From JAGPUQ01 sp947084925 (lineage in GTDB: Bacteria; Pseudomonadota; Gammaproteobacteria; Pseudomonadales; Porticoccaceae), in the NCBI GenBank assembly GCA_947084925.1, contig CAMTUJ010000016.1, positions 1-64,000 of the forward strand: a DNA stretch of 64,000 nucleotides. Reading direction: 5' to 3'. Of the stretch, positions 37,799 to 45,400 are shown in pieces. The notes under the pieces were generated by a model that saw only the letters and a program-made list of their open reading frames with translations, did no database searches and had not been told where the DNA came from. The position numbers and the translations under genes were made by a program. How positions within the stretch are numbered: the first letter of the stretch is position 1; every line of letters starts with the position of its first letter.

Positions 37799-38086
37799 TC
37801 ACTTGCGCTGTGAGCGCTCGAATACGCGATCCAGCTTGCTTTGAACTTCGTTGCAGCACGCTTGCGACTTGTCAGCCTTGGCGGATGCTGCGTCTGCGGC
37901 GGATTTTGCAGCTGAGGCAGTTTGCTGTGCTGAACTTGCGGTCTGCTTGGCTTCCTGAGCAGTGCGCAGCGCTTCGTCTGCCGTGCTCTGGGCCTTCTGG
38001 ACGCTTGAGTTGGATGCGCAACCTGCGGCCAGAGCCACAACAGCTGCCAGAGCCAGTACTTTTATTCCCTTGCTTTGCTGAAGCAT
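37799..38086 (-). CDS. Lpp/OprI-like outer-membrane lipoprotein
   Basis: This 95-residue lipoprotein has a signal peptide ending in lipobox LAAGC (cysteine 23), then an alanine- and glutamine-rich trimeric coiled coil (residues 28-75) with the small-residue heptads of OprI, and a C-terminal RVFERSQRK. The final lysine suits covalent attachment to peptidoglycan. An unusual Cys-Cys pair occurs at about residues 77-78 (SQACCNEV). It is expected to be abundant and to tether the outer membrane. A strong terminator follows, and the L,D-transpeptidase gene is tail-to-tail with it. Confidence 0.88.
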   Translation of the reverse strand: MLQQSKGIKVLALAAVVALAAGCASNSSVQKAQSTADEALRTAQEAKQTASSAQQTASAAKSAADAASAKADKSQACCNEVQSKLDRVFERSQRK

Positions 38087-38289
38087 GGTAAATCCCCTTG
38101 ATGGAATGATCGGTTTGGCACACTAACGAAACAGTGGTGTCGCATCGCCCCCGATTGCCCGGCACCGCCCAACCCGCAGACAGCGCTCAAACCCCAGGCA
38201 CCACGACCACCGGCGGAACCATACCAAATTCAGACCAAAAACGCAGCCGATATGTATCAAGTTCTTATGCAAATGCCGGTAGCGAGTAC

Positions 38290-39258
38290 TCAACGTCGAG
38301 CGGGGGCGGCAACTGGCGCCGTTTCCGGCGGTGCGGGCGAAACCGCATGCAGCGGGCGAACCCAAAAATCCAGGCCGCGCGGTGCCCCGCTGCGATGCCA
38401 GGCCTCGCGCGCGGCCTTTACGCTGTCAAAACGCCCGAAAGTGACCAAAGCGTGGTACGGACCCTGAGGTTCGTGCCGCAGGATCAAGTCCGGCAGCTCG
38501 CCGAGGTTGTGCTGGGCAATGTAAGCGCGGGCAGCACCCTCACTTTTGAAGGCGCCGATCTGCACCGTGTAGGTACGCCGATCGCTGACGCCCGGCTGAT
38601 CCGATCCCGAAACCGGGCCGGGCGCCGGAACTGACTGTTTTGGGGCGGACATGGCGGCGACGGCGAGCACGTTTTCGGACTCCTGCGCCAACTCGCGGGC
38701 ATCTCCCTTCCGTTCCGCTATCGCTTTCACGTCCGCTGCCGCCTTTTCCCAGCGCGCCAATACCGGCTCCGGCTCGGGAGGCGGTTTCCGCGGTTCCGGA
38801 TTTGAGGCCTTCGCCGTGGGCACCGGCGGGATGTCCACACCACCAGCCGACAGTGCCGGCAGGCCTGCGCTCCAGCGATTGGTTGCGCCCACACCCTTGT
38901 CTGTGCCGGCACTGTCGTGCATGAACGCCGCTTGAGGCGCCGTCTCGGCGGTGTTCCTCGTCGCGCTGCGCGGATCATCCGCAACGGTCGCGGTTCCGAC
39001 CGCGCCGCCACGCGCAACCTGACGCGGCGCGTCGGCAGGGTTGGCTTGCCGAGCCGCCGCTCCCTGCGCCGCGGGCGCTCCATTGCGCTTACTCTGGTTG
39101 CAGGTCCAGTCGCGCCCATCCGGTGTTCGCTCGCAGAACCAGCTTTCCCGATCACTTTGTGACGACGATGTTGCGCAGCCGGCAGAGCAAATCATGAGCG
39201 CGCCCATCAGGATTCCGCGGGGCAACGCCCAACCGCTACGCTGTGATCGCCCAGGCAT
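38290..39258 (-). CDS. SPOR-domain lipoprotein
   Basis: This 322-residue protein begins MPGRSQRSGWALPRGILMG and has lipobox ICSAGC near residue 28. A long proline/alanine-rich low-complexity linker (60-220) leads to a SPOR domain (about 235-305: RRTYTVQIGAFKSEGAARAY and YHALVTFGRFDSVKAAREA). SPOR domains bind denuded glycan strands at the division septum. An open frame runs further upstream but overlaps the DUF4404 gene and lacks a signal. It starts 12 bases after the DUF4404 stop, so the two are one transcription unit. Confidence 0.85.
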   Translation of the reverse strand: MPGRSQRSGWALPRGILMGALMICSAGCATSSSQSDRESWFCERTPDGRDWTCNQSKRNGAPAAQGAAARQANPADAPRQVARGGAVGTATVADDPRSATRNTAETAPQAAFMHDSAGTDKGVGATNRWSAGLPALSAGGVDIPPVPTAKASNPEPRKPPPEPEPVLARWEKAAADVKAIAERKGDARELAQESENVLAVAAMSAPKQSVPAPGPVSGSDQPGVSDRRTYTVQIGAFKSEGAARAYIAQHNLGELPDLILRHEPQGPYHALVTFGRFDSVKAAREAWHRSGAPRGLDFWVRPLHAVSPAPPETAPVAAPARR

Positions 39259-39269
39259 GGCCGCAGTGT

Positions 39270-39530
39270 TCAAATACCGAGGTCGGCGAGCGCATCGACG
39301 ACCCGGCGAATGGCGGCGGCGATGCTCGGGTGATCGGACTCGAACACACCCACCTGGGCTTCGAGCCGCGCGCGCAGCTTTCCCCGCCCCGCGTTCAGGG
39401 GTTCGGCGGTAAGGGTGGTGACGTCGTGGACCACGTGACTCACGAGCGTCAGCAGATCGGGATCTGCCGCGCTGGCGCGCGCAAGCTCCTCCTGCAGGGC
39501 AGCCAACTCTTCGGCGAGGGATTTCTGCAT
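39270..39530 (-). CDS. DUF4404 family protein
   Basis: This 86-residue helical protein starts at the ATG giving MQKSLAEELAALQ, with GGAG eight bases upstream. An N-terminal amphipathic helix is followed by ARLEAQVGVFESDHPSIAAAIRRVVDALADLGI, which matches the small DUF4404 family (ending in a predicted helix around a conserved HP). No function is known. It lies upstream of the SPOR lipoprotein gene. Confidence 0.82.
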   Translation of the reverse strand: MQKSLAEELAALQEELARASAADPDLLTLVSHVVHDVTTLTAEPLNAGRGKLRARLEAQVGVFESDHPSIAAAIRRVVDALADLGI

Positions 39531-39645
39531 ATCTAAGGCTCCGACCATGCGTTATTGGGATTTCGGGGATGGCTTGAACAAGTGCCGCGGGGAACCCGGG
39601 AGAACGCCATTTTTTGATTCGGTTTTGGCATGCGTGCCGTACCCG

Positions 39646-39678
39646 AAAAAAAAACCGACTGCTCCGCGCATCCGTCGG
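39646..39678 (-). terminator. Orphan rho-independent terminator, possible small RNA 3' end
   Basis: On the minus strand CCGAC and GTCGG (39655-39678, 14-base loop) are followed by nine T (39646-39654). No coding gene lies upstream of it on that strand before amtB, so it may end a small RNA transcribed from the 39680-40000 region. Confidence 0.45.
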
Positions 39679-39916
39679 CTTGAGCCACCTCCGGACAACC
39701 ATCGTACCCGCCCGGGCAAGCCTCCGGAACGCTTTGATGTTCCCGGATCCCCGCCGGCACGGGGACGACGATGCCGTGATGATGCCAAGCATCCATGTGC
39801 TCACCGGATGCTACTTTATGCCAGACCCGGCGGATAGCACAGGAGCGGTTGATCCGCCGGGGGGCGCGTCACCACCGCGCACCACAATAATGCGCCACTC
39901 AGGCGCCCGCATTATG

Positions 39917-39932
39917 TTGGCGCAATATTTGC
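39917..39932 (+). promoter_or_regulatory. Sigma-54 (RpoN) promoter of amtB
   Basis: TTGGCGCAATATTTGC has the -24 GG at 39919-39920 and -12 GC at 39931-39932 with exactly ten bases between, and otherwise matches TTGGCAC-N4-TTGC. It lies 114 bases before the amtB start. NtrC activation under nitrogen limitation would be expected. No clear NtrC dyad was recognised, only a GCACCA half-site at 39879-39884. Confidence 0.75.
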
Positions 39933-40045
39933 CCCGCAAATGGAGTAGCTCCAGATTTCCCGAAAACATGCCCACAAATGGGGCTATATCATCCTTGCTT
40001 CAATAATTACGCACCGTTTTTGAGCATATTTTCCGCGAGACATCT

Positions 40046-41371
40046 ATGTTGCCTGCACCGAAAAACCCCGTTGGACCACCCCCCGCTGCGCTCCTTCTCC
40101 TGACGCCACTGCTGGCACTGCCAACTTCCGGACACGCGGATACCCTGAGCAGCGCGGACACCGCCTGGATGCTGACCGCCACCGCGCTCGTGCTGTTCAT
40201 GACCATCCCCGGACTGTCGCTGTTTTACAGCGGCCTGGTGCGCACCAAAAATGTGCTTTCGGTGGCCATGCAATGCTTCGCGATTACCTGCGGCGCCTCG
40301 GTTATCTGGCTGCTGGTCGGCTACAGCCTCGCTTTCAGCGACGGCGGCGGCGCCAACGCCTGGATCGGGGGCCTGGACCGGGCGCTGTTCCTGGGTATCG
40401 GCGTGGATTCCGTCAAGGGCAGTATTCCGGAATCACTCTTCGCGCTCTTTCAAATGACCTTTGCCATCATCACTCCGGCACTGATCGTCGGCGGCTTTGC
40501 CGAACGCATGCGCTTTTCGGCCATGCTGATTTTCAGTCTGGCCTGGTTGCTGCTGGTGTATATCCCGGTTTGCCACTGGGTCTGGGGCGGCGGCTGGCTG
40601 GCCCAAATGGGCCTGCTCGATTTCGCCGGCGGCACGGTGGTCCACATCACGGCCGGCGTCGCCGCCCTGGTTGCCGCCATGGTGCTGGGCCCCCGCAAGG
40701 GTTTCGGCACCCATAGCATGTCGCCCCACAACCTGACGCTCACCGTCGCCGGCGCCGGGATGCTGTGGGTGGGCTGGTTCGGCTTCAACGGGGGTTCCGC
40801 GCTCGCCGCCAACGGCAGCGCCAGCATGGCGATTCTGGTGACGCACATCTCGGCCTCCGCCGGCGCCCTCGCCTGGATGGGAATGGAGTGGCTGCGCCAC
40901 GGCAAACCCTCGGTGCTCGGCATCGTCACCGGCATGGTGGCGGGGCTCGGCACCATCACGCCGGCGTCTGGTTATGTGGGCCCGGGCGCGGCGCTGCTGA
41001 TCGGGCTCGGGGCCGGCGTGCTCTGCTATTTCGCCACCCAGACCATCAAACAGGTGTTGCGGATAGACGATTCGCTGGATGTGTTCCCGGTCCACGGCGT
41101 GGGCGGAATACTCGGCACCCTGCTGGCCGGCGTCTTCGCGTCCGACCAGTTGGGTGTGTTCAGCGGCAGGGGCTATGCCGCAGGCATGACGATGGGCACT
41201 CAGGTGGGCGTTCAATTAGTGGGGATCGCCGCTACCCTGATATTCACTGCGGTCGTGACCTTCGCATTGCTCAAGGTTCTGGATCTCACCCTGGGCTTGC
41301 GCGTAACCACTGACCAGGAGACCGAGGGCCTCGACCTCACCCAGCACGACGAGCGCGGTTACGATCTCTGA
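40046..41371 (+). CDS. amtB: Ammonium transporter (Amt/MEP/Rh family)
   Basis: This 441-residue channel has an N-terminal signal peptide (cleaved after about residue 31), as in E. coli AmtB, and eleven predicted membrane helices. Signatures include FYSGLVRTKNVLS near residue 60, DFAGGTVVHITAGVAAL with the first twin-histidine near 196, WFGFNGGSA near 244 and the second histidine in VHGVGGILGTLLAG near 350. The usual glnK partner gene is not adjacent upstream or downstream. A sigma-54 promoter precedes it. The role is ammonium scavenging under nitrogen limitation. Confidence 0.95.
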   Translation: MLPAPKNPVGPPPAALLLLTPLLALPTSGHADTLSSADTAWMLTATALVLFMTIPGLSLFYSGLVRTKNVLSVAMQCFAITCGASVIWLLVGYSLAFSDGGGANAWIGGLDRALFLGIGVDSVKGSIPESLFALFQMTFAIITPALIVGGFAERMRFSAMLIFSLAWLLLVYIPVCHWVWGGGWLAQMGLLDFAGGTVVHITAGVAALVAAMVLGPRKGFGTHSMSPHNLTLTVAGAGMLWVGWFGFNGGSALAANGSASMAILVTHISASAGALAWMGMEWLRHGKPSVLGIVTGMVAGLGTITPASGYVGPGAALLIGLGAGVLCYFATQTIKQVLRIDDSLDVFPVHGVGGILGTLLAGVFASDQLGVFSGRGYAAGMTMGTQVGVQLVGIAATLIFTAVVTFALLKVLDLTLGLRVTTDQETEGLDLTQHDERGYDL

Positions 41372-41385
41372 TTCCCGCCCCGGAT

Positions 41386-41419
41386 CACCGCCATGGCCGG
41401 AACAACGGTGATGGCGGTG
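41386..41419. terminator. Hairpin between convergent amtB and DUF6580 genes
   Basis: CACCGCCAT (41386-41394) pairs perfectly with ATGGCGGTG (41411-41419) across a 16-base loop. It lies between convergent stops, so it may serve both genes. No T run follows on either side. Confidence 0.35.
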
Positions 41420-41429
41420 GCCGAATCCT

Positions 41430-41945
41430 TCAGACCAGCGCCGCGTCCCGTTCCGACCGGACGGCGAGCCAGCGCTCCATCCCGAACAGCAGCGCGCCAT
41501 AAACCAGGGTCGCGAACAGGGTCTGGTGAAAAAAAGGCAGTGCGGCGAGATAGCAGGCCGCCAGTCCCGCGCCGGTGGCGGGATAGAGATCCTGGGTCAA
41601 CCAGACGCCGGCGTTGCTGACCAGAAAAAACAGGCTCGCGCCCGAGATCCCCGCCGCCAGCAGCGGCAGGGGACGGCGCCGGGGTCCGAGCCAGCGTCCG
41701 GCCGCGACCACCAGCGCCATGCCCAGGTAGACAAACACCATGGTGGCGTGAAATCCGAGCCACAGATCCGCCAGCAGCATCGCCGTCAACGGCAACAGCA
41801 GCGCCAGCCGCCAGTCCCGCACCGCCGCGCCGCTGAACAGGGCCAGCGCCATCACCGGCGAAAAATTCGGTGGATGCGGCAGCAGGCGGGCCAACGCGGC
41901 AATCGCGATCGCAAACACAAAGACACGGATGGTCGGGGACGGCAT
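41430..41945 (-). CDS. DUF6580 family integral membrane protein
   Basis: This protein of about 171 residues is taken from the ATG at 41945, which has AGGAG seven bases upstream; an in-frame ATG at 41963 also has a plausible site. It has five to six hydrophobic segments, an N-terminal ARLLPHPPNFSPVMALALFSGA motif and a LLPLTAMLLADLWLGFH segment that fit DUF6580, a group resembling ECF transporter S components. It follows the TonB receptor by 26-44 bases and shares its cobalamin riboswitch, suggesting a role in corrinoid or cobalt uptake. No ECF ATPase genes are nearby. Transport function is inference. Confidence 0.72.
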   Translation of the reverse strand: MPSPTIRVFVFAIAIAALARLLPHPPNFSPVMALALFSGAAVRDWRLALLLPLTAMLLADLWLGFHATMVFVYLGMALVVAAGRWLGPRRRPLPLLAAGISGASLFFLVSNAGVWLTQDLYPATGAGLAACYLAALPFFHQTLFATLVYGALLFGMERWLAVRSERDAALV

Positions 41946-41988
41946 GGCATGGCTCCTGGTCATGTCGTTCCTGGTCAGGGGGGCCTGA

Positions 41989-43920
41989 TCAGAAGTCGCG
42001 GGAAAGCGTCAGCATCAGATTCCGCTCGGGGGATGGATACAGCGCCCGGATGCCGAAAAAACTGGCGAACTCAGTGTACTGCTTGTCGGTGATATTGTTC
42101 AGCCGGGCCTGCAGCGTCCAGGACTGCCGGGTCCAGGTCGCCGCCAGATTGGCCAGGGTATAACCACCCTGTTCCGCGCTGTTGCCGAGATCGAGGTTGC
42201 GGGGACCGGTATACACCAGTTCTCCGAACAGGCTGAAGTTCGGGTCGAAGCGGTAGTTGGCGTTGAGTTTCAGCAACTGGCGGGCGACATCGGGCACCCG
42301 ATTGTTGTCGTAGGGTCCCGCGACGAAGCGGGCATCGACATAGGTATAAATGCCGCCGAACACGAGCGCGTCGGTCGCGTGGTAGAGCGCATCCAGGGTG
42401 CCGCCACGACGCCGCGTGTCGTCGAAATTGGCGTTGGCGCCAAAGTCACCCAGCCCGGGATCGAAACCTATTTCGTGTTTCATGTCTTGCTGGAACAGCG
42501 CGGCATGGAGATCGACCGAGGACCAATTCCACTCGCTGCCCAGCTCCCAGGCGACGCCGCGCTGTACCTTCAGCGGAGTGAAATTGCCCATGAAATCGAT
42601 GTTTTCGTCGGCCAGGGCGAAGCGGAACGTCTCGTCCCGGTTCAGGTAATAACGGCCGCTGTCGCCACGCCAGTTGAGGCCGACGGTGTGTACCAGTGTG
42701 CTCTGGTCGTAGTTCAGGTCGAAGGGCGCCACTTCGGCATCCAGGCGGGCATGACGCAGCCCGCCTTGCAGATCGAGACGGTCGATCGGGGAATAGGTGA
42801 AGTGCAGATATTCGCTGCGTTTGCGCTGGCGCTGTTCCGTGCCGCTCGGGCCGAAGCCGAAATCCAGCGCGAAGTCGTAATCCACCCGCTCGACATCCAT
42901 GCCCAACGTGGCGCGCAACCCGTCCGCCGTAAACACCAGGCGCGGATCGAGCGTCCTGACCTGGCGCTGCTGCCCCGTGACCGCCGCGCCAAAGCTCGAC
43001 ATCGAATTGATGACCACGTCGTCGTCCCGGTCGCCGTAGCTTGCGAACAGCTCCAGATATTCCCCCAGCCGCTGCTCGATCCCGATCCGGGTCGCCCGGT
43101 TATTGGCGTTGTAATCATTGAAGCTGGAACCCGCTTGACGCCGATCCTGCGCGACCTGGGCCGCCGAGAGCGCGCCCGCCAGACGAAACTCATCGTCGCT
43201 CTGGCGCGCCTCGACGAACAGCTCGCCATCCGCGTGGCGCCAGCCCGCTCGCCCGCTGTAATTTTCGTAATTGACGGCGCCGCCATCCCGGTAAGCATCG
43301 CTGCGCTCGATCTGGGTGCCGACCCGATAATAGAGGCCCGACTCGAACCGATCCTGGTAACTCCCGGCATAGTTTTCGCCATCGTAGCTGCCGCGCCCGA
43401 CGCTGATCCGGCCCTGGCGGGGCCCGCCGCCGCGGGTGATGATGTTGATCACCCCGCCCACCGCCTGATCACCGTAGAGGGTGCCGGCGCCGCCTTCCAG
43501 AATTTCCACGCGCTCGATGTCCTCCACCGCCACCGCGGTGAGGTCGGGTCCCGCCAGATCCGTGTTGTTGAGGGAACGTCCATCCACCAGCACCAGGACG
43601 TTCTGGGCAGTGGCGAAGCCGCGCAGGGCCAACCGACTGTCGCGTCCGGTGCCCATGCTGTCCTGTACCTGAACCGGGCCCAGGTTGCGCAGCAGGTCGG
43701 AAAGATTGTGGACGCCGCTGGCGCGGATTTGCTCCGCGTCGATCACCCGCACCGTGCTTGCGACATGATCGGCGCTGTAGGGCGAGCGGGTGGCGGTGAC
43801 CACCAGCTCTTCGTCGACCGGGATTGCCGCACCCGCGACTGCGACCGCGAACAAGGGCGCCGCCAGCGCGCCTGAAAATGCGCCTGACAATAAGCGTTTT
43901 GAACGGAATTGAACTGACAT
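41989..43920 (-). CDS. TonB-dependent outer-membrane receptor, BtuB-like
   Basis: The protein is 643 residues from the ATG at 43920, with a signal peptide ending near VAVAGAAI and the TonB box region EELVVTATR just after. The plug domain has RVIDAEQIRASGVHNLSDLLR near residue 62 and RVEILEGGAGTLYGDQAVGGVINI near 130. The rest is a 22-strand barrel ending in LTLSRDF with a terminal aromatic. The upstream leader carries a cobalamin riboswitch, so the substrate is most likely a corrinoid. An open frame upstream of 43920 reads through the riboswitch and is not coding. Confidence 0.9.
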   Translation of the reverse strand: MSVQFRSKRLLSGAFSGALAAPLFAVAVAGAAIPVDEELVVTATRSPYSADHVASTVRVIDAEQIRASGVHNLSDLLRNLGPVQVQDSMGTGRDSRLALRGFATAQNVLVLVDGRSLNNTDLAGPDLTAVAVEDIERVEILEGGAGTLYGDQAVGGVINIITRGGGPRQGRISVGRGSYDGENYAGSYQDRFESGLYYRVGTQIERSDAYRDGGAVNYENYSGRAGWRHADGELFVEARQSDDEFRLAGALSAAQVAQDRRQAGSSFNDYNANNRATRIGIEQRLGEYLELFASYGDRDDDVVINSMSSFGAAVTGQQRQVRTLDPRLVFTADGLRATLGMDVERVDYDFALDFGFGPSGTEQRQRKRSEYLHFTYSPIDRLDLQGGLRHARLDAEVAPFDLNYDQSTLVHTVGLNWRGDSGRYYLNRDETFRFALADENIDFMGNFTPLKVQRGVAWELGSEWNWSSVDLHAALFQQDMKHEIGFDPGLGDFGANANFDDTRRRGGTLDALYHATDALVFGGIYTYVDARFVAGPYDNNRVPDVARQLLKLNANYRFDPNFSLFGELVYTGPRNLDLGNSAEQGGYTLANLAATWTRQSWTLQARLNNITDKQYTEFASFFGIRALYPSPERNLMLTLSRDF

Positions 43921-44073
43921 GAACGTGCTCCGCAAGAAAAACCGCCGGACACGGCCACAGCAGCGGAGACCACAAAAGTAGCGTCCCGGCGCGGCAACCG
44001 TGCGTCTGCGCTGCACGGCGAACCACGACGGCCCGCTGCAACGGTTACCCCGACCGTTGCACGACAACGCGGC

Positions 44074-44242
44074 TGTGGCAGGTCTCCTGGCTTCCGGGTC
44101 AGCGCGTCCGCCCGCCTTCCCGACCGAGGTCAGTGGCATCCGGGCGGCGCTCGCCGGGTACAGTTGCGGAGACAGCTTCGATTGACGCAACCACCGGGGC
44201 TGCGGGCGAATTCCCTCGGGGCCCTCGCGGGCACCACAACGG
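44074..44242 (-). promoter_or_regulatory. Cobalamin riboswitch
   Basis: Reading the minus strand, the conserved elements occur in order: GTGGTGCCC and AGGGAA in the 5' half (about 44190-44235), CCGCAACTGT near 44160, GCCACTGA near 44130, GGGAAGGC near 44115 and the 3' AAGCCAGGAGACCTGCC at 44077-44093. These are the hallmarks of the B12 riboswitch core. It lies about 150 bases before the TonB receptor start. Adenosylcobalamin binding would shut off the receptor and DUF6580 genes. Confidence 0.92.
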
Positions 44243-44285
44243 CGGGGATTCTACCAGCGCGCCGCTCGGCGCGCCGGTGGCATGG

Positions 44286-45179
44286 TCAGACTGGCGCCGG
44301 CTCGCAAAACACCACGCCCTCGCCAATCCAGCCGTTGGCCATCATGTGCCTGTAAACGTCGACGCTGGTCACGAAGCGGTGGTTGCTGTCGTTTTGGGCG
44401 AAGCGGCCGTTGTAGAGCCGCCACACCGGGGTGGTGCCGGGGTAACACGAGCCCTTGGTGGGCACCAGGGCGCGGAACGCGATGCCTTCATAGGTCCAGC
44501 CGCTGCCGGGCTGCTTGAGCAGTTCACACTCATTGGCGCCGGCGGTGTAGAAGTGCGAGTTCACCAGCGAAGAATAGAACCGGCATACCGGCCTGGCCGC
44601 GGCTGGCGCCGGGTAGTCCAGGGGCCAGGCACCGAAAATGCCCGTCGAGTACCAGCCTCCACCGCCACCGCCTTGCACCAGCGAGTTCGCCTCGCTGCCG
44701 TCGGCGGCAAGGAAATAATGCAAGGTTGTGCGATTACGAAATTCGCGAATCGGTCCATTGTAAGGACCAGGGCTGACGGTGACAGTCCCCACTTCCACCG
44801 GAGGGTAGGGAAGTAAAAATTGATCCCCATCGACCGGCGCAAGAATTTGGTAGACACCCCCGGGAAGTCCCGGGACGTTTGCTACCCTCCTTCGATCAAG
44901 GGGTACACCTCCACAATCCTGTGGAAGCACCATCCTCACATAAATTGCGCGCACACTCGCGGTTACCACCCGCGTATCGATGGCGATGTCAACATCGACA
45001 TCATGAAGCTCGTCACTGCGCGCGCACTCAAACCATTCGATCGTAAACGGCTGATAAGCTTCAGGCGCTGCAGGCGTTACCGTCACAGTCTGTGCCTGAC
45101 CGAACATCGGCAATCCCGACAGACCACAGCCAAGCACCAGCCATAGCAATCGCCGCAAGCAACAGCGGATGGATTTCAT
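44286..45179 (-). CDS. Secreted protein with C-terminal DUF5648-like domain
   Basis: The protein is 297 residues from the ATG at 45179, which has AGGAG seven bases upstream. An arginine-rich n-region and hydrophobic core form a signal peptide ending GQAQT. The middle part (30-140) is a beta-rich region without a recognised family. The C-terminal 130 residues contain the repeating VCRFYSSLVNSHFYTA, WTYEGIAF and VWRLYNGRF pattern of the DUF5648 (YXWXGN-like) domain, with paired cysteines. Function is unknown. Export out of the cytoplasm is likely. The cobalamin riboswitch begins about 45 bases downstream. Confidence 0.75.
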   Translation of the reverse strand: MKSIRCCLRRLLWLVLGCGLSGLPMFGQAQTVTVTPAAPEAYQPFTIEWFECARSDELHDVDVDIAIDTRVVTASVRAIYVRMVLPQDCGGVPLDRRRVANVPGLPGGVYQILAPVDGDQFLLPYPPVEVGTVTVSPGPYNGPIREFRNRTTLHYFLAADGSEANSLVQGGGGGGWYSTGIFGAWPLDYPAPAAARPVCRFYSSLVNSHFYTAGANECELLKQPGSGWTYEGIAFRALVPTKGSCYPGTTPVWRLYNGRFAQNDSNHRFVTSVDVYRHMMANGWIGEGVVFCEPAPV

Positions 45180-45400
45180 GAGCGGTCTCCTGACCGATTG
45201 AACAAACGGGGTTGGCTGAACACCGCGGGCGCGGTGGGGAACCTGAGGCAAAGACCGCTACCGACAACTGTCGCGACCGCGGGGTGGTGGCGTGAACCTG
45301 GGGGATAATTTTCGGGACACGGCATCCTGGCAGTCCTTTTCCGCAGAGATTTGCGCAGAATAGCCGGCGGTCGTGTCAGCGGCAAGTCGCCGCACCGTTA

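Larger units (their letters stand above)
39531..40045. other. Intergenic region between DUF4404 and amtB
   Basis: These 515 bases separate divergent genes. They hold a sigma-54 promoter for amtB (39917-39932) and, on the minus strand, a terminator-like hairpin with nine T (39646-39678) that belongs to no called gene. Plus-strand ORFs at 39547-39837 and 39614-40006 have proline/arginine-rich frame-shadow composition and were not called. Confidence 0.6.
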
